Shown: positions 6,101 to 13,422 of the stretch, one piece after another
Position numbering within the stretch: position 1 is the first letter of the stretch
How the letters are laid out: each line of letters begins with the position of its first letter
Source of the DNA: Planctomycetaceae bacterium
GTDB lineage: Bacteria; Planctomycetota; Planctomycetia; Pirellulales; Pirellulaceae
Assembly (NCBI GenBank): GCA_005773145.1
Contig: SXHS01000315.1
Span: 1 to 13,422, forward strand
Direction: 5' to 3'
Length of the DNA: 13,422 nt
Notes under the pieces: model-generated
Database searches by the model: none
What the model saw: the letters and a program-made list of their open reading frames with translations, nothing else
Told to the model about the DNA's origin: nothing
Translations under genes and position numbers: made by a program

Positions 6101-8942
6101 CCAGTAGCGGAAAGTCCATCCTCGGGACATCCACGGAAAGCGCGGTCCACCAACTTAAGGGCCTGCCGGACGTAACATAACGCAGTTCCAGATTCAAGAG
6201 GCGGCGGTCGGCGGGCAACGGGATGTTGCAGTGCCCTCTCACGACCGACCCGCCGTCTAGTTCCACCGCTTCCCCCTCCACGAAGGCACACACGTGTCTC
6301 GCGTTACCAGGCAAATGAAGCGAAGCCTGTTCAGCGCCAAGAGTCTCGATTTGCATTTGCAGGGTGTGATGCACCTCGCCCGTCTCTGTAAAACGCGAGC
6401 GGCCTCGGCACTGCTGGGCCCATAGTCTCGGTGTTACGCTCTGATTGGGCGCCGGTCCGACGGCTAGTGTGGCCGAGCCGGGCTGCTCTCTTACTTCTCG
6501 CATGGGATCGTAGCCATACGAAGCTCGCTCGGAGACCGCCTGTTGCGGATCACTCGCTGGCAGGCGTTGTGGCAGCAGTGAGTCCGAAGCGTCGATCGTC
6601 AAGGACGCCCCTCGCTCTGTATGCACCACAACCTGTCCGGTTTGCTGACCCGCATTCAATACCGTTGCCAAAGCTACGGCGCCATACTTCCAGCCAGGCG
6701 TTACTACTCGGGCCTCGAGAACAAAGGGAGCTTGCTGTGGCTCCCGCAGCACAACTTCCCATGGTTCGGCCATCGCATCCGACGCCTCCTCATGAGCAGC
6801 GGGGGAAACGATGCGACGGACATCCATCTTCTGCGCATCCATACCAGCCACGGACCATTCCACAGCCCCTGGGCGCGCTGGAAAAAATGCCACCAACAGA
6901 CGACTGACGCCGGCTCCGCCCGGTGTGCAGCGAATCGTGGTGGACTCCGACAATGAATCAGCTCCCACGGTAGCGTCCACACGAATATCCGCCGACAGCG
7001 GCGGCTCGCCGGCCGTAACGGATAGTCTCAGGGCTTGAGCATGCCGATCGGCTCGGAACACCAGTGCATGATTCTCCGTCCCCAGCCGAGATTTTTCGTT
7101 GGCCGTCAACATCTCAGGTGTCACGCGTTCCAGATCGGCGTCTCCTGAAACCGACAATTGCGATAACGCGTCGGTGTCGATCGCGACGATTGCCGGCGGG
7201 GACGTGACCCCTTGCCATTCCGCCAAACGCAAGTCGGCTGCCGCCAATTCGACCGACGCCAGCGTGGTCTCGCGCCGCGCCAGTATTAAAAGTCGCAGCG
7301 GCGCGGCGGGCCGCAACGCATCGCGCAGTCGAACATGCAACATCGACGACTCGGCATCGAGTTGCCAATCGTCCACTCGACCCTCTGGCACGCTTGACAC
7401 GCGTTCGAGTGACCATCCCGGAGGCCATCGGCCCCGCAATTCGAACTGCTCCCCCTCCTCGCGAGAAAAGTCCCCCGTCCAAAGCGCGGCGGCTTGTGTT
7501 GGTGCCAAGGCGACCGCCAGACCACTCTCCAAGCGAGCCGGCGCCGTTGCCTCAACCAAACGCAGGCGCACCGAACCGCCACCATGCACGGCCTGCAGTT
7601 GAAGCGACTCGCCTAACCGAGGCTTCGCAAATGGCTCCAGCCCCGTCTGACGGTACCCATCCATTTCTAAGTATTGCAACTCGATTTGTTGTGGCACTCG
7701 CAGAGACAGTTCCTCACCGACAAGATCGGCATCCGGCAAGCTGATCTGCGGCAACCTCCAATCGACATCCCGCGCAAGCGGAACCCGCGCGGCCAAAGTG
7801 ACCGAGGCATTGCCGACGGGCCAAGCCACTGGCAATGCCAATGAAATCTGTGTTGTCCCATCGGGACCAGGGGCCTGCTCGACCCAGCGTAGAGACACTT
7901 GTCCCAACGACGCGGATGCCAATCGCATCGCCGGACCCAACCGTACGATCAGCGCATCCACGGGCTGCTGCAACGCTTGGAATTCGAAATCACAGGAAAC
8001 CTGTATGCCCCCCTCGGAAAATTCGTAAATCGACCGCTGTCGATAGGCGACTCGACGTCGTGCCTCGACCGGAAGTCCGGCAGGCATCACACGAATCCGC
8101 GCCTGGGAATTCCCCCCAAGCTCCACCGTCCATCGGCGCCAATTCTCCGCCATTGGCGTTTGTGCCTCGGCCTTTCCCTCGTACTCGGCAGAATCCCCGG
8201 CCGACAACGTCGACGCCCTCACCAGACCCGTATCCGATTCCAACGCGAAATGAATGGGCAGGTCCAATTGCAATCGATTCACGGCGCAGTCCGGAAGGAC
8301 GAATAAGAAACTACGAACGCCCTCCGCCTCCTCCTGTCCCGCCAGACTCCAATGGGACACGATCGGTTCCTTGCGAGTTGCCTCGACCACAAGCTGGCCG
8401 TCGGCCAGGGTGGCAACCAGGGGTGGGGGCGTGCCGCCACTCAGCCATCGCGGATCGCGCAGGGACAGACGACAGTTGCCCAAGGGGATCACCCAAGGTG
8501 TCGTCTTGTCGGATGCCGCTTCGCTCAGCGACGAACTGCTGAGTTGGGCCTCACCCACAAACTCCAAGTCCTCGCTGTATCGGCCGTGATAGACCCCCTT
8601 CTGCCATACCGAAAACACACGATTGCGAGGCTCGCTTGAGCCCAGCATGTGTTGCTCGGCCCGAAAAAAATCCTCCGCCCGCATTGGCACGTGATCGGTC
8701 GCCAATTCCGCCAGTGCCTCTGGAGCCACGAAAACCCGCCGCAGGCGTGTGGTGTCCACTCGCGGCGATACCTCCCCCCCAGATGGCAACACAACCAACG
8801 GGGACTGCTGTTGCGGTGGGTTGTTGGTGCGGGCCTCATCTGGTCCATCCTCACACCACGCCGGCAGGACCCCACTGAGCAACACGACCCCCGCAAGCGC
8901 CCAGATCCTACCCAGCCATGCCCTGGACATCGACTGGTTCAT
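3174..8942 (-). CDS. Giant exported membrane protein, two fused architectural units (1922 aa)
   Basis: Unrecognised family, function unknown. Residues ~8-30 are a signal peptide (LAGVVLLSGVLPAWC). Unit A: VFVAPEAL entry segment (70-77), then YHGRYSEDLEFVGEAQL (118-134) and a long, probably all-beta ectodomain to ~1010. A module at ~838-975 contains LHLPGNARHVCAFVEGEAV, IPLP and LELRYVTS. Hydrophobic segments lie at about 1016-1033, 1037-1056 and 1058-1075. Unit B starts with a buried signal-like segment (1093-1126, ending ALHAASA), an entry segment with NFVFVPRSW, AHYEGDLQ and another beta-rich ectodomain. The same pre-membrane module recurs at ~1733-1830 (MELPHDCQLVHVRLDG, LEVVYTSG, LLDVT), with transmembrane helices at about 1852-1873, 1881-1900 and 1902-1919. 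Both ectodomains should be on the periplasmic side. The ATG overlaps the upstream stop as ATGA, implying coupled translation; GGGG lies 10 bases upstream. The gene carries a G8 tract (coding strand) in its last membrane region. Confidence 0.9.
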   Translation of the reverse strand: MNQSMSRAWLGRIWALAGVVLLSGVLPAWCEDGPDEARTNNPPQQQSPLVVLPSGGEVSPRVDTTRLRRVFVAPEALAELATDHVPMRAEDFFRAEQHMLGSSEPRNRVFSVWQKGVYHGRYSEDLEFVGEAQLSSSSLSEAASDKTTPWVIPLGNCRLSLRDPRWLSGGTPPPLVATLADGQLVVEATRKEPIVSHWSLAGQEEAEGVRSFLFVLPDCAVNRLQLDLPIHFALESDTGLVRASTLSAGDSAEYEGKAEAQTPMAENWRRWTVELGGNSQARIRVMPAGLPVEARRRVAYRQRSIYEFSEGGIQVSCDFEFQALQQPVDALIVRLGPAMRLASASLGQVSLRWVEQAPGPDGTTQISLALPVAWPVGNASVTLAARVPLARDVDWRLPQISLPDADLVGEELSLRVPQQIELQYLEMDGYRQTGLEPFAKPRLGESLQLQAVHGGGSVRLRLVEATAPARLESGLAVALAPTQAAALWTGDFSREEGEQFELRGRWPPGWSLERVSSVPEGRVDDWQLDAESSMLHVRLRDALRPAAPLRLLILARRETTLASVELAAADLRLAEWQGVTSPPAIVAIDTDALSQLSVSGDADLERVTPEMLTANEKSRLGTENHALVFRADRHAQALRLSVTAGEPPLSADIRVDATVGADSLSESTTIRCTPGGAGVSRLLVAFFPARPGAVEWSVAGMDAQKMDVRRIVSPAAHEEASDAMAEPWEVVLREPQQAPFVLEARVVTPGWKYGAVALATVLNAGQQTGQVVVHTERGASLTIDASDSLLPQRLPASDPQQAVSERASYGYDPMREVREQPGSATLAVGPAPNQSVTPRLWAQQCRGRSRFTETGEVHHTLQMQIETLGAEQASLHLPGNARHVCAFVEGEAVELDGGSVVRGHCNIPLPADRRLLNLELRYVTSGRPLSWWTALSVDVPRMDFPLLDRGWFFQLPDRFQFEPNSDVFARLDSPNSAKATTPLPRVLGDRIVAQAVCWTSAPTLHCRVYRTDVTRLWGGCTLLGIWGIGCRWGRITLSRLVGLAGAVAAVGWLVPAPCVPFVLGGLAGLVLSRVTVEILHWNATPSLPHPTAMHEVLAEKTTRALVVATFAGGVILGLPVALHAASAEDRVLIPVDSQQQPVGNFVFVPRSWQTPLDRWARAEAVDSTAWKILAAHYEGDLQLIDQNATLNPRTWTAVLQVRTMRPAVDMVLPWLPGSAHLVEPGVRLNGEPCRASWDPTGHSLRIHMPADGDHQVELHLQPVVHRELHGQRIELALPRVVQTELRLRLPTGAPSVKVRDDQHGTWSLTPSPDRPIRLGPTTRMSLSWATRAPRGVEDASLPQPRLETTADANARPLSLASVTAANPSIEGDDHVAFLADMDITEIQWRAHLTVRGDGTYQIPWRVPGDWQVIEAKLSVGEFAGRPIPITRWSRNREGAMVFFLASAWQGEGRFEVRARMPSPMAAPRPLSSVGLPGVVLRQRSLSVHRRPSVAVALAGQAEAIGARADQALPSGHLFLESEIPWGERTRLVADYRNVVHSEIPALTMRVAPQPVNAEATMQTRLFPHEDGWRLRATLFYDITSGVVDQLRFELPAAWTGKFRIDGFQGTVQGVSMSGQGRNRWIVWPTQPLEGTGQLSLETDIRTAENQAIEVPQLVSRDVAVREHWLIVPTRLVPGGRPVSWDWQGLEPTSLPAMVGGDEDLLEAFHVPLPGEPQILKGIRREGEPHATAVGSMRVMEDGSYAGTMTWDLVPANRTRFSMELPHDCQLVHVRLDGIPANPVWMRGSQWQFDVGRTAMPRRLEVVYTSGKNVIGTDVERPPTPTLLDVTTAEVRCDVQRARARSLSVPNWGWAPATWAGLTVVVSAVGALFLSRPLPVEWMLRWLHVGGVLLGLATVVLGNADLLGWGIVMLSLMLGWRFR
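3272..3279. repeat. 8-bp C/G homopolymer in the last membrane region of the 1922-aa protein
   Basis: C8 on the plus strand, G8 in the coding strand, within the codons for His-Val-Gly-Gly-Val near residue 1888. One extra G would move translation into a frame that stays open to 3052, replacing the last two membrane helices with a ~70-residue tail. Confidence 0.85.
5565..5666 (-). other. Buried signal-peptide-like segment inside the 1922-aa protein
   Basis: Residues 1093-1126 begin with Met and a charged stretch (HEVLAEKTTR), continue with a ~20-residue hydrophobic core (ALVVATFAGGVILGLPVALH) and end with AASAED, a good signal-peptidase-like site. This is how an independent exported protein would start. 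There is no ribosome binding site before the Met codon (5664-5666), so separate initiation is unlikely. It most likely marks a gene fusion point and now serves as a transmembrane helix. Confidence 0.6.
8939..8942 (-). promoter_or_regulatory. ATGA stop-start overlap coupling the two giant genes
   Basis: The TGA of the 1147-aa protein gene and the ATG of the 1922-aa protein gene share four bases. This arrangement usually means a single mRNA and coupled translation, giving matched amounts of the two proteins. Confidence 0.85.
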
Positions 8943-11900
8943 GGTAAGGTTTCCCCGGCGATGATGCCTGGCAGCGGCGATACGGTGGTCGCCTCACCAG
9001 TCGGCACTGACGCCGCCTCAACGTCGACGCGCGAACCGTGACTCGCTGGCTCTACCGGTGGCCCCAATCGCCCGCCCACCTTGCCGTGCACGATAACCGC
9101 CTGTTGCGAATGGCGCCGCATGATCCAAAGCAAACCGCCCGCCATGAGCGTTAGCATGATCCCGAAGGCAGCCCCCAGGCCCAGATGCAAAAGGATTGTC
9201 GGTACCCAGGCTGCGACCGTCGCCATCGTCAATAGACCCGCAGTGATGACCCACGGATGGCGTGTGAAGGGAACATGTAGCAGCAGCATGCCGACCAGGA
9301 AGGTAAGGCTTGCCGTCAGCCCATTGAGCCACGATTGATGCACCGTCCGCAGCAGAACTCGCGCCGGCCATTCCAAAGTGCTAAAGACGTACGAGTGGCA
9401 CGATGGCGGGGGGGGCGGACGATGGGGCACCCCAGCCCACTCCTCCAGGTCTCGCTGGGCGTAGCGTGGTTCGTGCGACCAAAACCAACCTCTCCAGCGC
9501 CAGGACTGCTCACTAATCAACGGTGCTGACTGCTGCCATATACGTTCCTGCGGCGGCAAAATCACCTGCCAATAGGTGGGCCCAATCGAGGTGACATCGA
9601 GCAGAACCGGTAGTTCTAGATCGCGCCGGCCCAATCCGTCAACACGGGGCGCCGAGTACATCAGCTCCACGCGATAATCCCCGTGGCCATCCGCGCGCAG
9701 TGGCAGCCCCATGATTCCCCCTGCGAACTCCTCACAGAGAACTTCTTTGCCATTGACCATGCCCCGGACGTCATCTGGGTCAACGTGCTTGGGCAGACCG
9801 ACCAGTAGTCGATCGGTCACCCGTGGGATGCGCCAGGCACAACGGTCGTATCGACGTGATGCCGTGAACCAAGACTGCACAAAGGCCCGTTCGACATACA
9901 ACGACCTGCGAGGAGTGGTCTTGGCCAGCGCCGCCCGCACGACAACCTGCGACTGCGCGAGACGTGTTTCCCCCACCAGTCGTGGTCCCACTTCCGTAGC
10001 CGCCATGCGAACTTGACTCGACCAGGGCGAATCGGATGGCCAGAAAACGGCCACTGGGGATGTCGCAGTCACTTGAATGGTGTGACGCGTACCCGTAGGC
10101 GATTCCGTCGCACGTCCCCACGACGCCGGAGATACAAGTGGTAACTTCAAGTCCCGAGGAGTTCCATCTTGCAGGGTTTCAATGGGAACCGCATACTTCA
10201 CGGTCATACGACATGGCCCCAGTCTTGGCGACGGCAAGCGCACCATGAATCGGCCGGCCCCACCCGCAGAGGCGTTGTCCACTTCCCGCATGCGCGAGGC
10301 ATCCAAAGACTCGCCGTCCAGGATCCAGCGCAATTCCATTTTGCGTGCCAACAGCTCGCGCGGAACAAGAAACTCCAACTGTTCCACAGGCACGAACGGA
10401 ATCTGATACTGAAAGTCCTGGTCGATGCCTGCCTCCTGTTCCGTCACATGCACTTCTGTCTCGACCGTCACCGTTGGAGTGGTGGCACGTCGCGAATATC
10501 CAAGCTCCAATGCTCCCCAGCCCTCGCTGCCTCTCGCGCGAAAACTGAAGGGTGCCTGCCCAGTCAGCAACCCCTGCCAGACATCCGGGACGGGTATGAG
10601 CGAGAATTCAGGCATCTCGCCGCTGCGAGGAGTCAGTTGCACACGTTCGTCCGCGGTAACGACCGCCACCGGGCGCCCCGACGAATTGCCATGCACGTCC
10701 GGCAGTTGCAAGGACAACTGAGTCGCATCCTTGCTCAGGGGACGAGAGGCATACACGTCCAGTAGCATATCGCCAGTCACGGGGGAGGCCAATGGAATGA
10801 GCAACGGCTTGGTCTGGTCCATACGCAACCCGTCGGAGACTCGCTGGGCGGGTTCCACACGTGTCACGGTCCAATCGGGCATTTCCAGGGAAACGAAAGA
10901 AATCGGCGCCCCACGCACCTGATAGGCCAGTCGTGCATGCAACTCGATCTGGCTCTCCGTCACGTGATAATGATACGCTGGCTCCACGTGTACCGTGGAT
11001 TGCTTCGGCAGCACGCGCACTCGCAATAAGCAGGGCTGCGCAAAGTATTGAAACGCGGCGACGGGTCGCGCTAACAGCTCCGGGGCTCTGGGAGTGCTGA
11101 TCCGTCGGGTCAGAGGGCCTTCATCCCAAGAGACCGCCCACTGGTCGTCCGCCGACACGATCACTTCCCCGGTTTGCCTCAAAGCACCCAACACGGAGAA
11201 CATGGCAGCCGCGTTCCCCTTCCCTGCCTCTTCGGACGGCCGAGTGAGTTGCGTGCGCAAAATAATGGATGTCGGGCCCGACGTTTTCTCACGCATTTTA
11301 ACTTCGGCCACTTGCACCCATTCGCCGCTCGCCTCCGCTCGCTCCTCGCGGACGACACCCACCGTGTAATCGGGAACCGACTGCGGCATCAATTCGTGTC
11401 CAGGCGGCAATTGAACTTGAATGGATTCAACCAGCTTTCCGCTGCTGCGCACGCGCAACTGCGCTTCACTCCGCACCATATCCGGACCGTCGCAGAACAC
11501 CACGATCCGCCCCTCCGCCTCCAGGGAGGACGTCTCGGGGCTGGAGACTAATCGGTCCGCATACCAACGCATCGAAAAATCTTCGGTCAAGCCGACTACG
11601 GCAAACTCCGTTTGGCCATCCTCGACGGTCTTTTCCACCAAGCTGGCGGAGCCGCCAATCGTGGCATCTCCGTCGACCAACGGCACGCGAAGGGTCATGC
11701 GCGACATGGTAGCCGCAGGAGCCCGCAAGCTCATTCGAGTTTCCCCGGCCTGCCTTTCTAGTGGAACCAACATCTTGAGTGTGAGCTCATGATCGGCCTC
11801 GGCATCCCCGCGCAGCCACAACACGTACTGCCGTTCCGCAGCGTCATAAACAATGGTCTGTTGAGCCGGACCTAAGTAGGTTGCCTCCTCGCGCAACACG

Positions 11901-12382
11901 GCCCCTCCCAGGCCGAGGGGAACCCTGGCCAGTCCGCCCACTTGGGTGTGGATGCGAAGGAACACTTCCAGCTCCACGCGATCGTCCTCCGCCGCGCCTC
12001 GGGCCGTCCATTCGAGTATGCTATGGGGTGGTGGCGTCGTCGCTTCACGGCCTTGATCCCGACGATGATAGATTTCCACGAACTCTTCGTAGGTCAGCCC
12101 CATCAGGACCGGAACCAGATTCCCCTGCTGATCACGAAGATAGAACGTATCCGGCCGCGTCTTTGCGTCTGGCCGATCGGGCGCGGGCGGCTGGGAAATT
12201 GGTCGGTCGGACACGTTCCCCTTGTCCGGTACGACAGCTGTCGGCGGCTGCGGCGAAACCTGGCCCCACAACGGATCCGCTAAGCAGGCGACGCCCATGG
12301 ATAGTGCCACGATGGCGTACAGGCCCCAACTCCGAAGGGTCCCATCGGCCTGACGCTGCCATCGGAACGGTTTCAGCACCAT
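8939..12382 (-). CDS. Large exported membrane-anchored protein, single architectural unit (1147 aa)
   Basis: Unrecognised family, function unknown. Residues 1-17 are basic and 18-40 hydrophobic (LYAIVALSMGVACLADPLWG), a signal peptide or anchor. A Pro/Asp-rich linker (41-78) follows. An entry segment, FYLRDQQGNLVPVLMGLTY (80-98) plus EEFVEIY, leads into WTARGAAEDDRVELEVFLRI (125-144) and a beta-rich ectodomain to ~960 with many alternating hydrophobic strands. Residues ~825-945 contain a module shared with the neighbouring protein: LLVGLPKHVDPDDVRGMVNG, GLPLRADG, VELMYSAP, LLDVT and WQVILPP. A proline run (989-993) comes before three transmembrane helices at about 1020-1038, 1043-1063 and 1066-1088. 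A 59-residue tail, probably cytoplasmic, ends the protein. It is the first gene of a coupled pair. The ATG at 12380-12382 has only a weak AGGT about 13 bases upstream, but it is the only start that gives a complete signal sequence. Confidence 0.9.
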   Translation of the reverse strand: MVLKPFRWQRQADGTLRSWGLYAIVALSMGVACLADPLWGQVSPQPPTAVVPDKGNVSDRPISQPPAPDRPDAKTRPDTFYLRDQQGNLVPVLMGLTYEEFVEIYHRRDQGREATTPPPHSILEWTARGAAEDDRVELEVFLRIHTQVGGLARVPLGLGGAVLREEATYLGPAQQTIVYDAAERQYVLWLRGDAEADHELTLKMLVPLERQAGETRMSLRAPAATMSRMTLRVPLVDGDATIGGSASLVEKTVEDGQTEFAVVGLTEDFSMRWYADRLVSSPETSSLEAEGRIVVFCDGPDMVRSEAQLRVRSSGKLVESIQVQLPPGHELMPQSVPDYTVGVVREERAEASGEWVQVAEVKMREKTSGPTSIILRTQLTRPSEEAGKGNAAAMFSVLGALRQTGEVIVSADDQWAVSWDEGPLTRRISTPRAPELLARPVAAFQYFAQPCLLRVRVLPKQSTVHVEPAYHYHVTESQIELHARLAYQVRGAPISFVSLEMPDWTVTRVEPAQRVSDGLRMDQTKPLLIPLASPVTGDMLLDVYASRPLSKDATQLSLQLPDVHGNSSGRPVAVVTADERVQLTPRSGEMPEFSLIPVPDVWQGLLTGQAPFSFRARGSEGWGALELGYSRRATTPTVTVETEVHVTEQEAGIDQDFQYQIPFVPVEQLEFLVPRELLARKMELRWILDGESLDASRMREVDNASAGGAGRFMVRLPSPRLGPCRMTVKYAVPIETLQDGTPRDLKLPLVSPASWGRATESPTGTRHTIQVTATSPVAVFWPSDSPWSSQVRMAATEVGPRLVGETRLAQSQVVVRAALAKTTPRRSLYVERAFVQSWFTASRRYDRCAWRIPRVTDRLLVGLPKHVDPDDVRGMVNGKEVLCEEFAGGIMGLPLRADGHGDYRVELMYSAPRVDGLGRRDLELPVLLDVTSIGPTYWQVILPPQERIWQQSAPLISEQSWRWRGWFWSHEPRYAQRDLEEWAGVPHRPPPPPSCHSYVFSTLEWPARVLLRTVHQSWLNGLTASLTFLVGMLLLHVPFTRHPWVITAGLLTMATVAAWVPTILLHLGLGAAFGIMLTLMAGGLLWIMRRHSQQAVIVHGKVGGRLGPPVEPASHGSRVDVEAASVPTGEATTVSPLPGIIAGETLP
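9408..9415. repeat. 8-bp G/C homopolymer just before the membrane region of the 1147-aa protein
   Basis: G8 on the plus strand, C8 in the coding strand, within the codons of the five-proline run (residues 989-993). Losing one C would lead to a stop at 9316, about 30 residues later, before any of the three C-terminal membrane helices. Confidence 0.85.
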
Positions 12383-12461
12383 GAATATTCTTGACCTATC
12401 TGGGATCCGAGTACGAAGGAATCAGGAGCCCTATCTCTAGTTTAACGAGCCGACGCCTGCC

Positions 12462-12490
12462 GGGGGAAAAAAGTCGCTACCGTTTCCCCC
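12462..12490. repeat. 8-bp inverted repeat in the leader of the giant operon
   Basis: GGGGGAAA (12462-12469) and TTTCCCCC (12483-12490) are perfect reverse complements separated by 13 bases, about 80-108 bases before the 1147-aa start. It could be a leader hairpin, part of the end of the upstream transcript, or an operator for a dimeric regulator. The surrounding 161-bp gap (12383-12543) must hold the operon's promoter unless it is read from the upstream gene. TTAAACTAGAGAT on the minus strand near 12431-12443 is AT-rich, but no clean -35/-10 pair was found. Confidence 0.45.
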
Positions 12491-12514
12491 AATTTACGGC
12501 ACAGAAGAACGCCG

Positions 12515-12528
12515 CGGCGCGAGCGCCG
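12515..12528 (-). terminator. GC hairpin after the inositol-monophosphatase gene, weak terminator candidate
   Basis: CGGCG-CGAG-CGCCG (plus strand) forms a 5-bp stem with a 4-base loop, 15 bases past the TAA. On the minus strand it is followed by CGGCGTTCTTCTG, only modestly T-rich. It would separate this gene from the giant operon. Confidence 0.35.
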
Positions 12529-12543
12529 TCGGGCCGGCCGCCA

Positions 12544-13344
12544 TTATTCCGCCAAGAGACCCCGTAGCTCGGCGTGCAGTTCGACGGTCGAGGCGGCCAA
12601 CAGGGACGGGTGGTCGGCATTCCAGGGCAGACCGTCACGCGAACTCACCTGCCCCCCTGCCTCCTGCACCATCAAGACCCCGGCCGCCACATCCCACAGC
12701 TTGACTGAAGTGGACCAGAACACGTCCAGCCGTCCGGCCGCCAAATAGGCCAGATTTAGGGCGGCGGACCCCAGCCGGCGAATCGATTGGGAGCGGTAGA
12801 GCACCTTCAAGAATTCGGCGACTTCCGCCGATTCGGGCTCGACCCGAGCCGCGAAACTACTGGCCACCAAAGCCTGGTCCAGAGACTTGGTCGGAGCGGT
12901 CGTCAGGGGCCGACCATTACACCATGCCCCGCTTCCGGTTGCGGCCGTGAAGCACTCGTCGCGCGACGGGTCATAGATGCACCCCACCTGTAGCTTCTGC
13001 CCCTTCAGCAGGGCCACCGACACGCAGTAATACGGGTACTGATGCACGTAATTGGTTGTGCCGTCCAGAGGATCGACTACCCAGCGGTAGCCGTCGGCTG
13101 CTGGCGTGCGAGATGTCCCGCGTCGACCGACTGACGCATCCTCGTCCTGTTCCTCGCCCAAGAACGCATGCGACGGAAAGGCGGCCAACACCGTGCGTCG
13201 AATCGCCTCCTGGGACGCCAAATCGGCCTGGGTCACCAGATCTGCCGGTCCCTTCTCACGGGCCGTCACACGTCCCTGCCACTGGCGCAGCACGCGCCCA
13301 CCGTCTCGGGCCGCCTGTTCGCAAGTCCTTAAGAAATCCTGCAT
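12544..13344 (-). CDS. Inositol monophosphatase family protein (266 aa)
   Basis: A magnesium-dependent, lithium-sensitive-type sugar phosphatase of the IMPase/SuhB fold, expected to hydrolyse myo-inositol 1-phosphate or a similar sugar phosphate in the cytoplasm. Metal and catalytic motifs are all present: LVTQAD (36-41), GEE (63-65, the metal-binding Glu at 64), DPLDGTTNYVH (91-101, Asp91 and Asp94), RRLGSAALNLAYLAAGRLD (189-207) and LWDVAAG (216-222, Asp218). Length is typical of the family (about 250-280 aa). The loop between GEE and DPLDG is several residues longer than in human IMPase. The ATG at 13342-13344 has AGGGGGG 8 bases upstream. Close relatives also hydrolyse histidinol phosphate, PAP or fructose 1,6-bisphosphate, so the exact substrate is not certain. 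It lies upstream of the giant operon, separated by a 161-bp gap, so there is no strong reason to link the functions. Confidence 0.93.
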   Translation of the reverse strand: MQDFLRTCEQAARDGGRVLRQWQGRVTAREKGPADLVTQADLASQEAIRRTVLAAFPSHAFLGEEQDEDASVGRRGTSRTPAADGYRWVVDPLDGTTNYVHQYPYYCVSVALLKGQKLQVGCIYDPSRDECFTAATGSGAWCNGRPLTTAPTKSLDQALVASSFAARVEPESAEVAEFLKVLYRSQSIRRLGSAALNLAYLAAGRLDVFWSTSVKLWDVAAGVLMVQEAGGQVSSRDGLPWNADHPSLLAASTVELHAELRGLLAE

Positions 13345-13422
13345 CGATGTAGCCCCCCTTGAATTGGCCCATCCGCCGTTCGCTCTTTCCTAGGCGGAGC
13401 GATCATCGTACCACACAAGTCC
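13345..13422. other. Upstream region of the inositol-monophosphatase gene
   Basis: The 78 bases to the right edge hold the ribosome binding site (13353-13359) and overlapping short inverted repeats, CCGCC/GGCGG (13373-13377/13393-13397) and CGCTC/GAGCG (13381-13385/13397-13401), which cannot both form. A promoter is likely here or just beyond the edge, but none is convincing. Confidence 0.4.

Noticed and set aside
5389..6291. 300-residue second minus-strand frame inside the 1922-aa protein gene
   Set aside because: Gly/Arg-rich shadow composition; the main frame here encodes clear membrane helices and the shared module.
7835..8542. 235-residue plus-strand frame inside the 1922-aa protein gene
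   Set aside because: Pro/Arg/Ser-rich shadow of the real gene, with no recognisable domain or start signal.
12544..13344. Functional link between the inositol monophosphatase and the giant operon
   Set aside because: There is a 161-bp gap with a hairpin between them, the enzyme is a common housekeeping type, and neighbourhood alone is weak evidence.
13405..13410. Extended -10-like TGG-TACGAT upstream of the inositol-monophosphatase gene
   Set aside because: Only four of six matches to TATAAT, and the -35 position would lie at or beyond the window edge, so it cannot be supported.

Overview
The window looks like chromosomal DNA of a GC-rich planctomycete, most plausibly of the Pirellulales. 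The grounds are inference. It has very large secreted or membrane-anchored proteins of no recognisable Pfam-type family, a PEP-CTERM protein, a RimI with a planctomycete-looking C-terminal half, a small hypothetical protein of a type I associate with planctomycetes, and hairpin-rich spacers. No sequence search was possible.

All six genes I can support lie on the minus strand, so transcription runs from right to left. From the right: an inositol-monophosphatase-family enzyme (12544-13344); a 161-bp leader with an 8-bp inverted repeat; a two-gene operon coding for a 1147-residue protein (8939-12382) and a 1922-residue protein (3174-8942), joined by a 4-base ATGA overlap; a 214-bp spacer from the end of that operon to a hairpin near 3008, within a 264-bp gap; RimI, a GNAT N-acetyltransferase (2391-2909); a 729-bp spacer with several hairpins and no convincing gene; a secreted C-type-lectin-fold protein with a PEP-CTERM sorting signal (669-1661); a small conserved-looking hypothetical protein (193-498); and a left end (1-140) with four perfect short helices that could be a structured RNA or a leader of the next gene.

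The centre of interest is the giant two-gene operon. Reading the two proteins side by side shows one architecture repeated three times: once in the 1147-residue protein and twice in tandem in the 1922-residue protein. Each unit has an export signal, a short conserved entry segment, a long beta-rich ectodomain, a recognisable module just before the membrane, and a cluster of about three transmembrane helices. The second unit of the long protein still carries a buried signal-peptide-like segment, as expected of a fusion of two ancestral genes. The function is unknown. The coupling and shared design suggest the two proteins form one membrane-anchored complex with very large ectodomains on the far side of the inner membrane.

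The flanking genes (inositol monophosphatase, RimI) are ordinary housekeeping functions and do not reveal the operon's role. No tRNA, rRNA, CRISPR array, transposase or phage gene was seen.
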